Assembly: GCF_000372725.1 (NCBI RefSeq)
Contig: NW_005202428.1
Coordinates: 853,331-917,330 of the forward strand
Source of the DNA: Emiliania huxleyi CCMP1516
Taxonomy: Eukaryota > Haptophyta > Isochrysidales > Noelaerhabdaceae
Length of the DNA stretch: 64,000 bases
Direction of reading: 5' to 3'
The notes beneath the pieces were generated by a model. The model worked only from the letters and a program-made list of their open reading frames with translations, was not told where the DNA came from and searched no databases. The translations under genes and the position numbers were made by a program. This document shows, piece after piece, positions 1 to 10,060 of the stretch (position 1 is the stretch's first letter; each line of letters begins with the position of its first letter).

Positions 1-1274
1 TCGCGGCCGTCTCGCTGCTCTTCCACGCCTCGCTTGCGCTGGAGGGCATCCGCTTGCGCCTGCAAGAGGCCGGCTACGAGCCGCCGGCGCAGCCAGAGGG
101 CGAGAGCTGCGCCGTGCGGTGGCTGTGCTATTCGGCGCTGCTGCGCGAGGCCAGCCCGCCGGCGAGGGCGGCGGCAGGCACTTACCACAGCCTCTTCATC
201 GACGGCGAGGGGCGGCTCTCGTCGTGCGGCTCGGCGCAGTCCTACCTTCCAGGGCTCCTCGGTCACGGCGAGAATGTGACGCAGCTCAACACGCCGACCC
301 GCCTCCCTTCTCCGCTGGGCGGCGAGCGTGCTGTGAGCGTGTCGGCTGGAGCGTACCACAGCCTCGCCCTCGGCGCCGACGGCTCTGTCTGGAGCTGGGG
401 CGATGGAGGCCTCGGCCAGCTGGGCCACGGCGACCAGCAGGAGCAGCTGGAGCCAAAGAAGATCGAGGCTTTGGCTGGCCAGCGTGTCGTCGCTGTGTCG
501 GCTGGACAGTTCCACAGCATCGCCATCACCGTCGACGGCGCTGTCTGCAGCTGGGGCTATGGATACTTTGGCCGGTTGGGCCACGGCGACCAGGAGAACC
601 AGCTGCTGCCCAAGAAGATCGAGGCCTTTAATGGGCAGCGTGTCGTCGCTGTGTCGGCTGGAACCGCGCACAGCCTCGCCATCACCGTCGACGGCGCTGT
701 CTGCAGCTGGGGCTATGGATACTTTGGCCGGTTGGGCCACGGCGACCAGGAGACCCAGCTGCTGCCCAAGAAGATCGAGGCCTTTAATGGGCAGCGTGTC
801 GTCGCCGTGTCGGCTGGAGATGGGTACAGCTTCGCCATCACCGCCGACGGCGCCGTCTGGAGCTGGGGCAGTGGAATTGGGGGCATGCTGGGCCACGGCG
901 ATGGGCAGAACCAGCTGCTGCCCAAGAAAGTTGAGGCGTTTGCTGACCAGCGTGTCGTCGCCGTGTCGGTGGGAATGTCTCACAGCCTCGCCCTCACCGC
1001 CGACGGCGCTGTCTGGAGCTGGGGCGATGGAGGCTTTGGCAAGCTGGGCCACGGCGACGAGCAGAACCAGCTGCTGCCGAAGAAGATCGAGGCCTTGGCT
1101 GGCCAGCGCGTCGTCGCTGTGTCGGCTGCAGGCTTCCACAGCTTCGCCATCACCGTCGACGGCGCCGTCTTAGCCTGGGGCAGGGGCGAACACGGCTGCC
1201 TAGGCCACGGAGAGGACGTGACCAAGCAGCTGCTGCCCAAGAAGATCGAGGGGTGGGCGCAGCCGCAGGATTGA
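1..1274 (+). CDS. F-box/RCC1-repeat protein, copy 1 (5' end outside window)
   Basis: The window opens inside the gene: its first bases match codons of the F-box-like region of the paralogue at 4643-6034. The product then runs through about seven RCC1-type blades of roughly 51 residues, each with a core such as HSLAITVDGAVCSWGYG followed by LGHGD and LLPKKIEA. RCC1 blades form a beta-propeller; F-box proteins usually recruit targets to SCF ubiquitin ligases, so substrate recruitment is the inferred role. Two blades (about 527-662 and 680-815) are nearly identical at DNA level, a recent internal duplication. Stop TGA is at 1272-1274. The target is unknown. The family assignment is strong, the function is inferred. 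Confidence 0.85.
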   Translation, partial: AAVSLLFHASLALEGIRLRLQEAGYEPPAQPEGESCAVRWLCYSALLREASPPARAAAGTYHSLFIDGEGRLSSCGSAQSYLPGLLGHGENVTQLNTPTRLPSPLGGERAVSVSAGAYHSLALGADGSVWSWGDGGLGQLGHGDQQEQLEPKKIEALAGQRVVAVSAGQFHSIAITVDGAVCSWGYGYFGRLGHGDQENQLLPKKIEAFNGQRVVAVSAGTAHSLAITVDGAVCSWGYGYFGRLGHGDQETQLLPKKIEAFNGQRVVAVSAGDGYSFAITADGAVWSWGSGIGGMLGHGDGQNQLLPKKVEAFADQRVVAVSVGMSHSLALTADGAVWSWGDGGFGKLGHGDEQNQLLPKKIEALAGQRVVAVSAAGFHSFAITVDGAVLAWGRGEHGCLGHGEDVTKQLLPKKIEGWAQPQD

Positions 1275-1447
1275 CGTCATGAGGACACATGTGGAAAACT
1301 GGACATGCTGGATCTCTGTTAGTAGCGCCAGTCCCGTGCTTATTAGTGTTAAAGAAGATAGCTGTGCTAATCCTTGGAGTTTACGTTTCGGACTATGTCG
1401 CTGCCCTTGCTGGGGCTGCTTGCCGCCGCTGCCGCCGCCGCCGCCGC

Positions 1448-1999
1448 GCCTGGCCGAGTAGTTGTAGTAAACCCCGTGCTAGCGGCGCGTGGAGTTCAGA
1501 TGCTCTCACGACCGGGCTGCACGGGGAGCCGGAAGGCACACACGAACACTGACGCCGCAAAAGGGGCTTGGCCCGAACCGTGGGCTGGCCTGCCTGCCCG
1601 GCAAGGCCGAGATACCTGGCTACGAGTGGAGAACCTGACGATCCGGAGCGGCGCAGTCAGGCCCGCTGTGCCCGCTGTGCCCGCTGTGCCCGCTGTGCCC
1701 GCTGTGCCCGCTGTGCCCGCTGTGCCCGCTGTGCCCGCTGTGCCCGCTGTGCCCGCTGTGCCCGCTGTGCCCGCTGTGCCCGCTGTGCCCGCTGTGCCCG
1801 CTGTGCCCGCAGACAGGTGGTGCTCTGGGCCTGGCCGAGTGGTGGTCGTGGTACACCCCGTGCTAGCGGCGCGTGGAGTTCAGATGCTCGCACGACCGGG
1901 CTGCACGGGGAGCCGGAAGGCAACCACTGACGCCGCAAGAGGGGCTTGGCCTGAACCGTGGGTTGGCCTGCCTGCCGAGCACGGCCGAGATACCTGTCT
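1448..1999 (+). repeat. Direct repeat of ~170 bp flanking a 9-bp minisatellite
   Basis: A unit at about 1448-1620 (begins GCCTGGCCGAGTAGTTGTAG) recurs at about 1829-1999 with roughly 90% identity. Between them, 1661-1810 is a near-perfect array of about 16 copies of the 9-mer CCCGCTGTG. Because 9 is a multiple of three, all three frames stay open across the array. The unit-array-unit pattern upstream of a long ORF resembles tandem promoter monomers of some retroelements, but that is inference. Confidence 0.85.
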
Positions 2000-2045
2000 A
2001 AGAGTCTCGGCAAGGGATGTGCCCACGTGGTGGGGTTGCCCATGT

Positions 2046-3635
2046 ATGGCGGCTGGCTGGATGGACGAGTGCGCGTTTATGCCCGTGTATGCTCACTGGC
2101 TGGGGTTGGCCTTGGTCGCATTGGTGATGGCCGTGGTGTGGGGAGCCGCTGGTGCACGGGGCGTGAGAGGATGGCCAGACCACGGGTGGCTCGCCTGGCG
2201 AGGCAGGCCGCCGGGCCTGACCACGGGGAGGCTGGGGCAAACCGGCACCAACACTACCACTGACAGAGAGGACACGAGGGGAACAATACCCAGGAACGGA
2301 GCACTCCACTTCGACCCGTCGTGGTACCCGTCCTGGCCCACATGGGGAGCATACGAACTCACGCCCAGCCAGTATGAAAAACGCAAAGAGAGGGAGAGGC
2401 GCCGACCAAGTAGGATGAACAGGCGGAGGAGACTTGGACGGAGGGCGCCAAACCACAGGGCACTGACACAGGCGGCGCTACGGCTAATGCCGATCCAAGC
2501 CCGAAAACGGCGTGTCCGGGCGTGGTGGCGGGGGCAAAAGCGAAGGGAGATGGACCCACACCTAGCCTTCTATGGCGTGCCGGCATACAGGGAGGGGCGG
2601 GAGAGAGCAGGGGCTCGACCTGACGAGGGGAAGGGAGAGGCACAGCCGAGGGCGCCACCTGGGGAGCAGGAGCCAGCAGGAGGAGACGGAGACGGGAAGA
2701 GAGAGGGTAGGGGCAGGCCGCAATCTTGGGAAAGGAGACGGAGAAGGCGCGTTGACGCCAGGGGCCTGCTGCAGAGGCTGGATGAGGAGAGGGCAAGGCG
2801 GGGGGAGGAACTGCTCACGGATCCCGACCTCGAGCACCTAGGGGTGCCGGCAGACTATGTGTGGCAAATGTCAATACAGGAGTGGAACGCGCTCATGCGT
2901 GCGCTGCACGGCAACGGGCGGAACTTGCAAGTCGTGGCCGAGGCGGCGACGGGAGCGGTGCAGAGGTGGATCCAGCTCAATGACGAGGCTACGGCGCGCA
3001 TAATGAAGAGAGAGGAACACATCGAGTGGCTGAGGAAGCTCTTCGCTGGGTGGAAGGAGGCCCGGCCAGCCTTGAGGGAGTCGCGGAGGAGGAGGGATAA
3101 TGGAGGTAACGTGGGAACAGGCCAACAGCCAGTGGGACGAACGAGGGCCGCGACGGCGGCTCAAGCGGGAGGGAGCGGAGACGGTGGGCAGAGAGCGAAG
3201 TGGGTGAGACTGATGATGCTCCTTCGACTTAGGGAGCGGTTCAGCTGCTGGGCGGGCTTCAGGCTGGTGCTCACGCGAACAGGAATCGACGCGATGTGCA
3301 AAGCATACAAGAAGGGGAGAGGGAAGAGGAGAGACGCCGGTGAGGACGAAGCAGAAACTAGCGCAGACGAGAGCAGACGAGACCCGGGGACTGGGGAGCC
3401 GGAGCAGACGGCATCGGCCGCCGAGGGAACGTTGGGAAGAGGCACGAGGAGGGCGGCGACCTCGACCGACTATGGAGGACCCGTCGCCAGGCGACGCAGG
3501 GCAGAAGACGGTGAGGCGGAGCAGACGCGCAGGGCGAGACGAGGGAGGGAGCAGGACTTTGCGGAGATCAGCAGGAGGATGTACGAAGAGATTAGGAGCA
3601 GCAGGGACCCGAGGGACCATGTGGAAGACGGCTAG
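2046..3635 (+). CDS. Long basic ORF of unknown family, possibly retroelement ORF1-like
   Basis: The frame is open from 1374 through the 9-bp array to TAG at 3633-3635; the ATG at 2046 is the first one downstream of the duplicated repeat and gives about 529 residues. It is rich in Arg, Gly and Glu. It has a hydrophobic stretch near the start (HWLGLALVALVMAVVWGAA), Arg-rich clusters, and a more ordinary-looking middle with EHLGVPADYVWQMSIQEWNA and EEHIEWLRKLFAGWKEARPA. No reverse transcriptase, protease or zinc knuckle is visible. In DNA this GC-rich, long ORFs arise by chance, and the other strand is also open over 289 codons (2871-3740). It could be the 5' part of a mobile element or a spurious frame. 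Confidence 0.3.
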   Translation: MAAGWMDECAFMPVYAHWLGLALVALVMAVVWGAAGARGVRGWPDHGWLAWRGRPPGLTTGRLGQTGTNTTTDREDTRGTIPRNGALHFDPSWYPSWPTWGAYELTPSQYEKRKERERRRPSRMNRRRRLGRRAPNHRALTQAALRLMPIQARKRRVRAWWRGQKRREMDPHLAFYGVPAYREGRERAGARPDEGKGEAQPRAPPGEQEPAGGDGDGKREGRGRPQSWERRRRRRVDARGLLQRLDEERARRGEELLTDPDLEHLGVPADYVWQMSIQEWNALMRALHGNGRNLQVVAEAATGAVQRWIQLNDEATARIMKREEHIEWLRKLFAGWKEARPALRESRRRRDNGGNVGTGQQPVGRTRAATAAQAGGSGDGGQRAKWVRLMMLLRLRERFSCWAGFRLVLTRTGIDAMCKAYKKGRGKRRDAGEDEAETSADESRRDPGTGEPEQTASAAEGTLGRGTRRAATSTDYGGPVARRRRAEDGEAEQTRRARRGREQDFAEISRRMYEEIRSSRDPRDHVEDG

Positions 3636-3805
3636 TGCTAGTCCCCCACCGGGAGGACGACCCCGGCTAGTCGCCGACCACACCCACAAAGAACCCTGCA
3701 CAAAGATCGCAAGGGCGGGGGCCTGTTCCTTTTTACCCATCTCACAGTAGAGAGGTGTCCGTTTTTATTTATTGCTGCGTGTGCGAGAGAAAAACGGCGT
3801 GAACG

Positions 3806-4372
3806 ATGGCGAAGCGGGCTCTCAGTGCTGCCATCGCTACGACGAGCGGCGGCGGCAGCAGCGCTCTGACGGCGACGTCCACCGGCCCCGCATTCTGGCT
3901 GATCAAGTCGGAGCCGGCAGACTACTCGATCGCTGCACTGCGCGTCGAGGGGCGGACGGTTTGGGACGGCGTTCGGAACCCGACTGCGCGCAAGCACCTC
4001 CGCGCGATGCAGGTCGGTGACCAGTGCCTCTTCTACCACAGCTCGTGCAAACAGATCGGCGTTGTGGGGCTCGCCACCGTGTGTCGGGCGCATTACGCCG
4101 ACCCGGCTGATCAGGCGTGGGCAGTGGTGGACGTGGAGTACCAGGACACCTACCGCCAGATCATCTCGCTGGATGCCCTCAAGCAGCACAGGGATGGGGC
4201 TCTGGCCGGCATGGCTCTCTTCAAGATGTCCCGCCTCTCGGTCCAGCCAGTCTCGCGGCCGCACTTTGACTTCATCGCAACCACGCTCGTGCCGAGCGAG
4301 GGGCCCGTGACCAACCCATTCCACGCGGACTTCGAGGACGACGGCGGCCTTCAGAAGAAGGCGAGGCGGTGA
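3806..4372 (+). CDS. EVE-domain protein, THYN1-like
   Basis: This is an intronless reading frame of 188 residues. After about 28 low-complexity residues comes a canonical EVE (PUA-related) domain: [13 protein letters not shown], then [38 protein letters not shown] and WAVVDVEY. These are the hallmarks of thymocyte nuclear protein 1 and its bacterial relatives, whose fold reads modified nucleobases. A nucleic-acid-associated role is inferred from the family. Length and motif order match single-domain EVE proteins, so it looks intact. It lies between the two F-box/RCC1 paralogues and is followed within 20 bp by a (CT)n tract. ATG 3806 is the first Met before the domain. Confidence 0.92.
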   Translation: MAKRALSAAIATTSGGGSSALTATSTGPAFWLIKSEPADYSIAALRVEGRTVWDGVRNPTARKHLRAMQVGDQCLFYHSSCKQIGVVGLATVCRAHYADPADQAWAVVDVEYQDTYRQIISLDALKQHRDGALAGMALFKMSRLSVQPVSRPHFDFIATTLVPSEGPVTNPFHADFEDDGGLQKKARR

Positions 4373-4388
4373 CACGGACCCCGCCAAT

Positions 4389-4390
<2 letters not shown>

Positions 4391-4487
<97 letters not shown>

Positions 4488-4502
4488 TCTCTCTCTCTCT
4501 CG
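4391..4502. repeat. (CT)n microsatellite
   Basis: About 110 bp of almost uninterrupted CT dinucleotides, ending in CGCGCGCGCG. It sits between the EVE gene stop and the second F-box/RCC1 gene. Confidence 0.98.
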
Positions 4503-4642
4503 CGCGCGCGTGATACGCACGCTAGCTCTTGTACGGTATGCGTTCGAGTATATGGGGCGAGTTTTTGTTTACTAGCTGTAAAAGAAGTTTGAATTCTTGC
4601 TTCAAATTCTTTTTCCTGGCGATCACATCAGGGAGCTTAGGT

Positions 4643-6034
4643 ATGTCCCCACAACGCCGCTCGCGCCGCCTCGCCGCCGCCGCCGCCGCCGCCGCCGCAC
4701 ACTGCCCCCTCACCGACCTGCCCACGGAGCTCCTCGCGCGCGTCATCTCCCGCTGCGACCCCGCCGACATCGCTCGCATCGCGGCCGTCTCGCTGCTCTT
4801 CCACGCCTCGCTTGCGCTGGAGGCCATCCGCTTGTGGGCGCAAGAGCGCGGCTTCGAGCTGCCAGCGCAGCCAGAGGGCGAGAGCTGCGCCGTGCGGTGG
4901 CTGTGCGTTTATGCCTTGCTGCGCGAGTTCAACCCGCCGGCGAGGGCGGCGGCAGGCCTGTACCACAGCCTCTTCATCGACGGCGAGGGGCGGCTCTCGT
5001 CGTGCGGCTCGGCTCTGTCCTACTTCCCAGGGCTGCTCGGGCACGGCGAGGGCGTGACGCGGCTGAACACGCCGACCCGCCTCCCTTCCCCGCTGGGCGG
5101 CGAGCGCGCCGTGAGCGTGTCGGCTGGAGGTGGGCACAGCCTCTCCCTCGCCGCCGATGGCAGTGTCTGGAGCTGGGGCCGTGGCTGCTTTGGCCAGCTG
5201 GGCCAAGGAGACGGGCAGGGCCAGCTGCTGCCAAAGAAGATCGAGGCCTTGGCTGGCCAGCGCGTCCTCGCTGTGTCGGCGGGAAGTGACCACAGTCTCG
5301 CCATCACCGTCGACGGCGCTGTCTGGAGCTGGGGCTATGGAGCCTCTGGCATGCTGGGCCACGGCGACCAACAGAACCAGCTGCTGCCAAAGAAGATCGA
5401 GGCCTTGACTAGCCAGCGCGTCCTCGCTGTGTCAGCAGCAGCCAGCTACAGCCTCGCCCTCACCGCCGACGGGGCTGTCTGGAGCTGGGGCAGTGGTCTC
5501 TACGGCAAGCTGGGCCACGGCAACGGGCAGAACCAGTCGCTGCCGAAGAAGATCGAGGCCTTTGCTGACCAGCGTGTCGTCGCTGTGTCGGCTAGAGGCG
5601 GCCACAGTCTCGCCATCACCGTCGACGGCGCTGTCTGGAGCTGGGGCTATGGAGGCCACGGCCGGCTGGGCCACGGCGACCGGCAGGAGCAGCTGCTGCC
5701 CAAGAAGGTCGAGGCCTTCACTGGGCAGCGCGTCGTCGCTGTGTCGGCTGGATCCGTGCACAGCCTCGCCCGCACCGCCGACGGTGCCGTCTGGAGCTGG
5801 GGCGATGGAGAGGATGGCAAGTTGGGCCACGGCGACGAGCAGAGTCAGCTGCTGCCGAAGAAGGTCGAGGCCTTTGCTGGCCAGCGTGTCGTCGCTGTGT
5901 CGGCTGGAGCGCACCACAACCTCGCCATCGCCGCCGACGGGGCAGTCTTTACCGGGGGCAAGGGCGAGGACGGCTGCCTTGGCCACCGAGAGGACCTGTC
6001 GAACCAGCTGCTGCCCAAGAAGATCGAGGCGTGA
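4643..6034 (+). CDS. F-box/RCC1-repeat protein, copy 2
   Basis: The product has 463 residues if started at ATG 4643, just before a Ser/Arg and poly-Ala leader (MSPQRRSRRLAAA). The F-box-like segment is at residues 19-65 (CPLTDLPTELLARVISRC, then IARIAAVSLLFHASLALEAI). Seven RCC1-type blades follow to the C-terminus, with repeating SHSLAIT-like and WSWGYG motifs and LGHGD turns. The frame is open further upstream to 4529, but that part looks like 5' UTR. An SCF substrate receptor with a beta-propeller binding face is inferred from the families. It is closely similar to the partial gene at 1-1274, so this is a local tandem duplication. No introns are needed. Confidence 0.9.
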   Translation: MSPQRRSRRLAAAAAAAAAHCPLTDLPTELLARVISRCDPADIARIAAVSLLFHASLALEAIRLWAQERGFELPAQPEGESCAVRWLCVYALLREFNPPARAAAGLYHSLFIDGEGRLSSCGSALSYFPGLLGHGEGVTRLNTPTRLPSPLGGERAVSVSAGGGHSLSLAADGSVWSWGRGCFGQLGQGDGQGQLLPKKIEALAGQRVLAVSAGSDHSLAITVDGAVWSWGYGASGMLGHGDQQNQLLPKKIEALTSQRVLAVSAAASYSLALTADGAVWSWGSGLYGKLGHGNGQNQSLPKKIEAFADQRVVAVSARGGHSLAITVDGAVWSWGYGGHGRLGHGDRQEQLLPKKVEAFTGQRVVAVSAGSVHSLARTADGAVWSWGDGEDGKLGHGDEQSQLLPKKVEAFAGQRVVAVSAGAHHNLAIAADGAVFTGGKGEDGCLGHREDLSNQLLPKKIEA

Positions 6035-6039
6035 GCGCA

Positions 6040-6480
6040 GGGGTAGTTAGCTAGAGACTGAGAAGGTGGGTGCAGCAGCGGTGGCGGCGGAACGCGGAAG
6101 CCGCGGCGGAGCGAGGTAGGAGGCGAGACGAGGCCGCAGGATTGAGAGCACGAGGAGGAGGTATCGGATATCGCGGAATTCTGCCCCGCATACGTCAGGG
6201 TATCGGTGCGCGCGCGTTGCGTTTTGACGAAAAGAAGAAGAAAAATCAACCCTTCGAGAAGGGAGAAGTGTGACGGACTGACGGTCACACGGTCTTACAC
6301 CGAGGATCGCTCCTCTTACGCCGCGCGCTAACGTATGCACTACGCGAGCACGTTAATCCGCGAAGCTAGATGAATCAGACCCGAGCTTGCCTCGAGGAGA
6401 TTGCGTGAGCAGTCGTCGCCTCTGTCCGCGGTCGCACCCGCCCACCGCCCGACCCAAGGCAGCGCCCCCGCATCGCCGGA
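6040..6480. other. Intergenic region between convergent genes
   Basis: Convergent 3' flank of the RCC1 gene and the transporter. It contains a short (GGC/GCA)-rich stretch near 6070-6130. No further gene or repeat family was recognised. Confidence 0.6.
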
Positions 6481-6484
6481 CGCC

Positions 6485-8814
6485 TCAGCGGCCGCCGACC
6501 GCGATGCCGAGGAAGTTGCCCGCGAGGCCTCCGACCATCACGAAGAGGCCGACCAGCAGCGAGACGGCCGAGCCGGCCAGTCGCAGGCTGCGCGGGATCA
6601 GCGGGTCGTCGACGCGGAACTTGAGGTCGACGAGGGCGGGGAGGATGTAGATGATCATGCTCGCGCACACAGAGGAGGTCACGCCGAGCACAAGCGCGAG
6701 CGAGAGCGGCAACACGGCAAGAAAAGTTGCGCTGCCGACGAGCGACGCGGAGAGCAGCACGCGCCCAAACAAGCTCGAGACGCCGGCGCCGACGGTTCGC
6801 CTGGCCACGAAGAAGCGCATGGGCAGCGCGAGCGACAGCTGCGCCGCCAGAGCGCCGCGCGCGAGCCGCACCAGGACCTCGACGGTGGTGCCCAGCGCCG
6901 CGGCGCCGCCGAGCGAGTCGAGGATGTTTGGCTCCGTCTCTTCGCAAAACATGCCGTAGCCGTACGCCGCGATGAGCACGTAGTTTGCCTTGGGTCGTCA
7001 ACACGAGGAGGGTCGGGGCGGGGGTGCGGTCTCGTGCCGCGTACTCCGAGCCGCGAGAGCACACCGCGGCTACGAATACAGCTGACTACCACCGAGTGCG
7101 TGCCCTCTCGAGGGTTTTGTCGAAGGACACGCGTCTGCAGTCCAGCATCTAGTGCGGCTTGCGAGGATGACCGCGTTGCTGCCGGCGATGAGGCTGGCGT
7201 ACCGCACCTGCGCGAGTCCAGGCGGAGGCGCGCGCCCGTGAGCGCGCGCGGCCCCTCTCCGCGTGCGTCCCTTGGCGGCAGGGGAAGAGAGCGGGCGCGT
7301 CCATGCGGGGGCGCGGAGAGCCGCGCGAGCAGAGGCGCGGGGGCGGGCACGGGGCTAGGCACGGGGGCGGTGAGGCATCCTAGGCGGCTGCCGGCCGCCG
7401 GTCCTTGAGCGTGCACAGGATGGGGATGTACGCCCACGACGAATTGAGCGCAAAGGAGAGGAGCGGGAGGGAGGCCGCCTGCGGAGCGACTCACCACGGT
7501 CAGCACGACCCACCACGACCCACCACGACCCACCACGACCCACCACGGCCCACCAAGACTCACCACGACCACCACGACCCACCACGGCCAGCACGGAGTG
7601 TCTCGGTGGTCACGGTGTGTGCGGCGCGACTCGGCGCAACGCATGCACACACGGGCTATCACAACGCGTGAAACGCACAGATGAGCACAGTGGGACGCGC
7701 GCTCGAGTGCTGGCTGGGGTACCGCCAGGCACACCGCGTTGCGCATCTAGAGACGCCGCCAGCGAGGTCATCGACGAGGGAAGCCAGCGCAGCGAGCCAG
7801 TCCCGCCAGCGTCGCTGCCCGCCGGGCCTCGGCAGACCGCCGCGCCGAGGGGCGCCTCCCAGGACCAGCGCGTGGAGAGGAGCACGACGACGGTGATGAA
7901 GATGGCGGCGGCGCAGCTGGCGGGAGGGAGCAGCGGCGAGGGGTGGGTGGGTGCTGCTGCCGCCGCGAGTGTTGCTGCTGCTGCTGCTTGCCGCTGTGGT
8001 GGCGGAGGCATTTGAAGCGATAGTAGTACTGGGCGATGGTGGTGTTGGGCGATGGTAGGGTTGGTCGTGATGGTCGTGCTGGGAGGGGGGCGTGCGGTGG
8101 CACACCCGAGCGGCGCGGTCGGCTTGAGTGCGGACAGGTCCTGGCGGGAGGAGAGCGCAAAGTGAAGTGGAATGGCCAGGAAGGGTCGGATGAGTCTCTA
8201 GGAAGGTCCTTGCAGGAGGAGAGCGGGAAGATGAAGAGGGTGGCGACCGCGGTCAGGCACAGCCCGCCGTCCAGTCCGGTGAGCGAGCCGAGCTCGCCCT
8301 TGAGGATGACCTGCAGGACGGTTCCGAGAAGGTTCGGGGGACAGTCCTGAAGAAAAAGCGCTTCCGAGGTCTCGCGAACCAGGAAGGAGAGGGCGCCGCC
8401 CCAGGCGTACATGGCCAGCAGCGCCGCGCACACCGTGCTGCCCAGCCTCCCCAGCACCCGCGTCACCAGTTCGGCGTATGACTCGATGCAGGCCGGCGGA
8501 CCGCCCGGCGGGTCGGGTCGAAAATGGAGCTCGTAGACGGAGAGGGTGTAGCACGAGTGGATGGAGAGGACACCGAAGGCGAGCAGCGCCACGAGGCCGA
8601 ACCCAAGCCCCAGCTGGCTCAGCGCGTACGGCAGCACCAGCTGGCCCGCGCCCAGCACCGCTAGGACCAAGTTGGCCACGCAGCCGCCGAGTCCCACGCT
8701 GCAAACGTGCTTCGCCTGGTCCGCGGCACGCCCGCCGTGGTGGTCGTCGGCCACGTCGACAGCGTGGCAGCCTTCCTCGCCGGCCGGGAGGAGGGGCGCG
8801 GAGTCTACCGGCAT
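6485..8814 (-). CDS. AAAP-family (SLC38-like) amino-acid transporter, multi-exon
   Basis: Exon 1 (8814 to about 8205) starts MPVDSAPLLPAGEEG. It contains the family signature GAGQLVLPYALSQLGLGFG (TM1), followed by the next TM segments and an N-glycosylation-like external loop. Further exons are readable near 7915-7740 (AAAIFITVVVLLSTRWSW), 7497-7398 (LPLLSFALNSSWAYIPILCTL), 7207-7150 (RYASLIAGSNAVIL) and about 6990-6485 (IAAYGYGMFCEETEPNIL to the stop). This order matches the 10-11 TM fold of amino acid/auxin permeases, which move neutral amino acids across plasma or vacuolar membranes. The substrate cannot be told. One junction (near 8205) seems to use a GC donor (GCAAGG). Exon edges are approximate. 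Confidence 0.82.
7492..7594. repeat. ~10-bp CACCACGACC minisatellite in an intron
   Basis: Imperfect tandem copies of CACCACGACC occupy an intron of the transporter gene. Several unrelated introns in this window hold comparable arrays. Confidence 0.9.
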
Positions 8815-9241
8815 TTGCGCGCTGTACCCGAGTACAAGGCCATCAAGCGGGGGCCCCCTCGGGACTTTCAGGGTTCGGGACTTGCTTGGATGGGAACGGC
8901 GTACAGGCCCCAGCCCCAGTGGCCACATCGCATACGCACCCGCATTTTGAGGGAGACCCACGCGCACCTACCTCTACACCGACCACACCCTATTGCACTG
9001 CACGAACGCTGAAGTAAGTGTGAAGAGAGCCGCCGAGCCGCCGCCCGCCTGGCCCAGGGCGAGAAGAGAAGCCCTTTTCGCAACGTACTGCGGACTGTCG
9101 TTGATTATATAAGGTTCGACCCGGAAGGCGGATGGTTCCCCGCGCACACCGGCGCGGCAACGAGAACACGAGGCAATCCGGGGAGCCTGGCCACAGACAC
9201 ACATACACACACACTATACAGAGTTAGGTGTGGTGAATGGC

Positions 9242-9835
9242 TTAGCGGCCGGAGGAGTAGTAGTCCTTGCCGGAGCCAACGTTGCCCACCTTCTTCTTGA
9301 TGTAGTCGGACTGGTAGTAGGTGCCCGCCTTCTGCATCTTCTCGCGCTGCGACCGCAGGTTCTTGACGTTCTTGGCCTTCTTGGCGTTCATGTCGTCGCG
9401 CTCCGCCTTGAGGTAGGCCGGGTTGACGTTGCCGCTGGGGAGGAAGATGGGCACGCCATATTTGGACTTGCCCTCCGCCTTCTGGAACCTCTGGATGAAG
9501 TTGCCGAAGCCATACGACTGCTCCTGCAGCTTGTCGCCGCCACCGGGGTAGTTGGAGCCCGGCGACAGCGGCTTGGCCTTGCCGGTGATCCTGGCCGTCG
9601 GATTCATCACCGCCGTGTTGCCTCCGAACTCGGACAGGAAGGCGCGGCCGCCCGCTGGCGCCTTCTTTGCAGGCGCAGCACGGGGCGTCGAGGCGCCGCC
9701 GCGGTCGGGTGCCGTCTTGGCGGCGAGGTCCTTGAGGAAGTTCATCTGCGGAGCGTCGAGGCCGCGGGCGAGGCCCGAGGGAACGCCAGCCGGAGCGACG
9801 AAGGAGGACGTGGAGGAGGCGAGAAGCGCGAGCAT
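9242..9835 (-). CDS. Small plastid-type protein of unknown function
   Basis: 197 residues from ATG 9835. The first 15 residues look like a signal peptide (MLALLASSTSSFVAP); the SSFVAP motif resembles the cleavage site with following Phe that marks plastid import through secondary-plastid membranes. The mature part is basic, with a Gly/Pro/aromatic core (SNYPGGGDKLQEQSYGFGNF, IQRFQKAEGKSKYGVPIF) and a Lys-rich C-terminal third. Some features recall phycobilisome- or thylakoid-associated linker segments, but no family can be claimed. The frame is open a little upstream through a CCCCAG that may be an acceptor for a 5' UTR intron. It is transcribed divergently from the gene at 10061, about 225 bp apart. 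Confidence 0.7.
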   Translation of the reverse strand: MLALLASSTSSFVAPAGVPSGLARGLDAPQMNFLKDLAAKTAPDRGGASTPRAAPAKKAPAGGRAFLSEFGGNTAVMNPTARITGKAKPLSPGSNYPGGGDKLQEQSYGFGNFIQRFQKAEGKSKYGVPIFLPSGNVNPAYLKAERDDMNAKKAKNVKNLRSQREKMQKAGTYYQSDYIKKKVGNVGSGKDYYSSGR

Positions 9836-10060
9836 GGCGGGATCGATCAGATTCTGGGGGACAGAAAGCAGGGACACTACGCGGAATGCTAGGAAATTTC
9901 CCGCTCTGATTCCACTGGGTGTGTGTGTTGTAAAGAAAGAAAGAAAAAAACTGACAAAGTGTGTGTTGTTGGCAAGTCAAGAAAGTCGCGAAGTTTCTTT
10001 GTGTGTGCCCTGCGCGCCGCCACAACACCAGTCCAGCGCCAGGATTCTACCATCACCGCG

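Noticed and set aside
1661-1810. CRISPR-like regular array
   Set aside because: Perfect 9-bp tandem repeat without spacers, in a eukaryotic genome.
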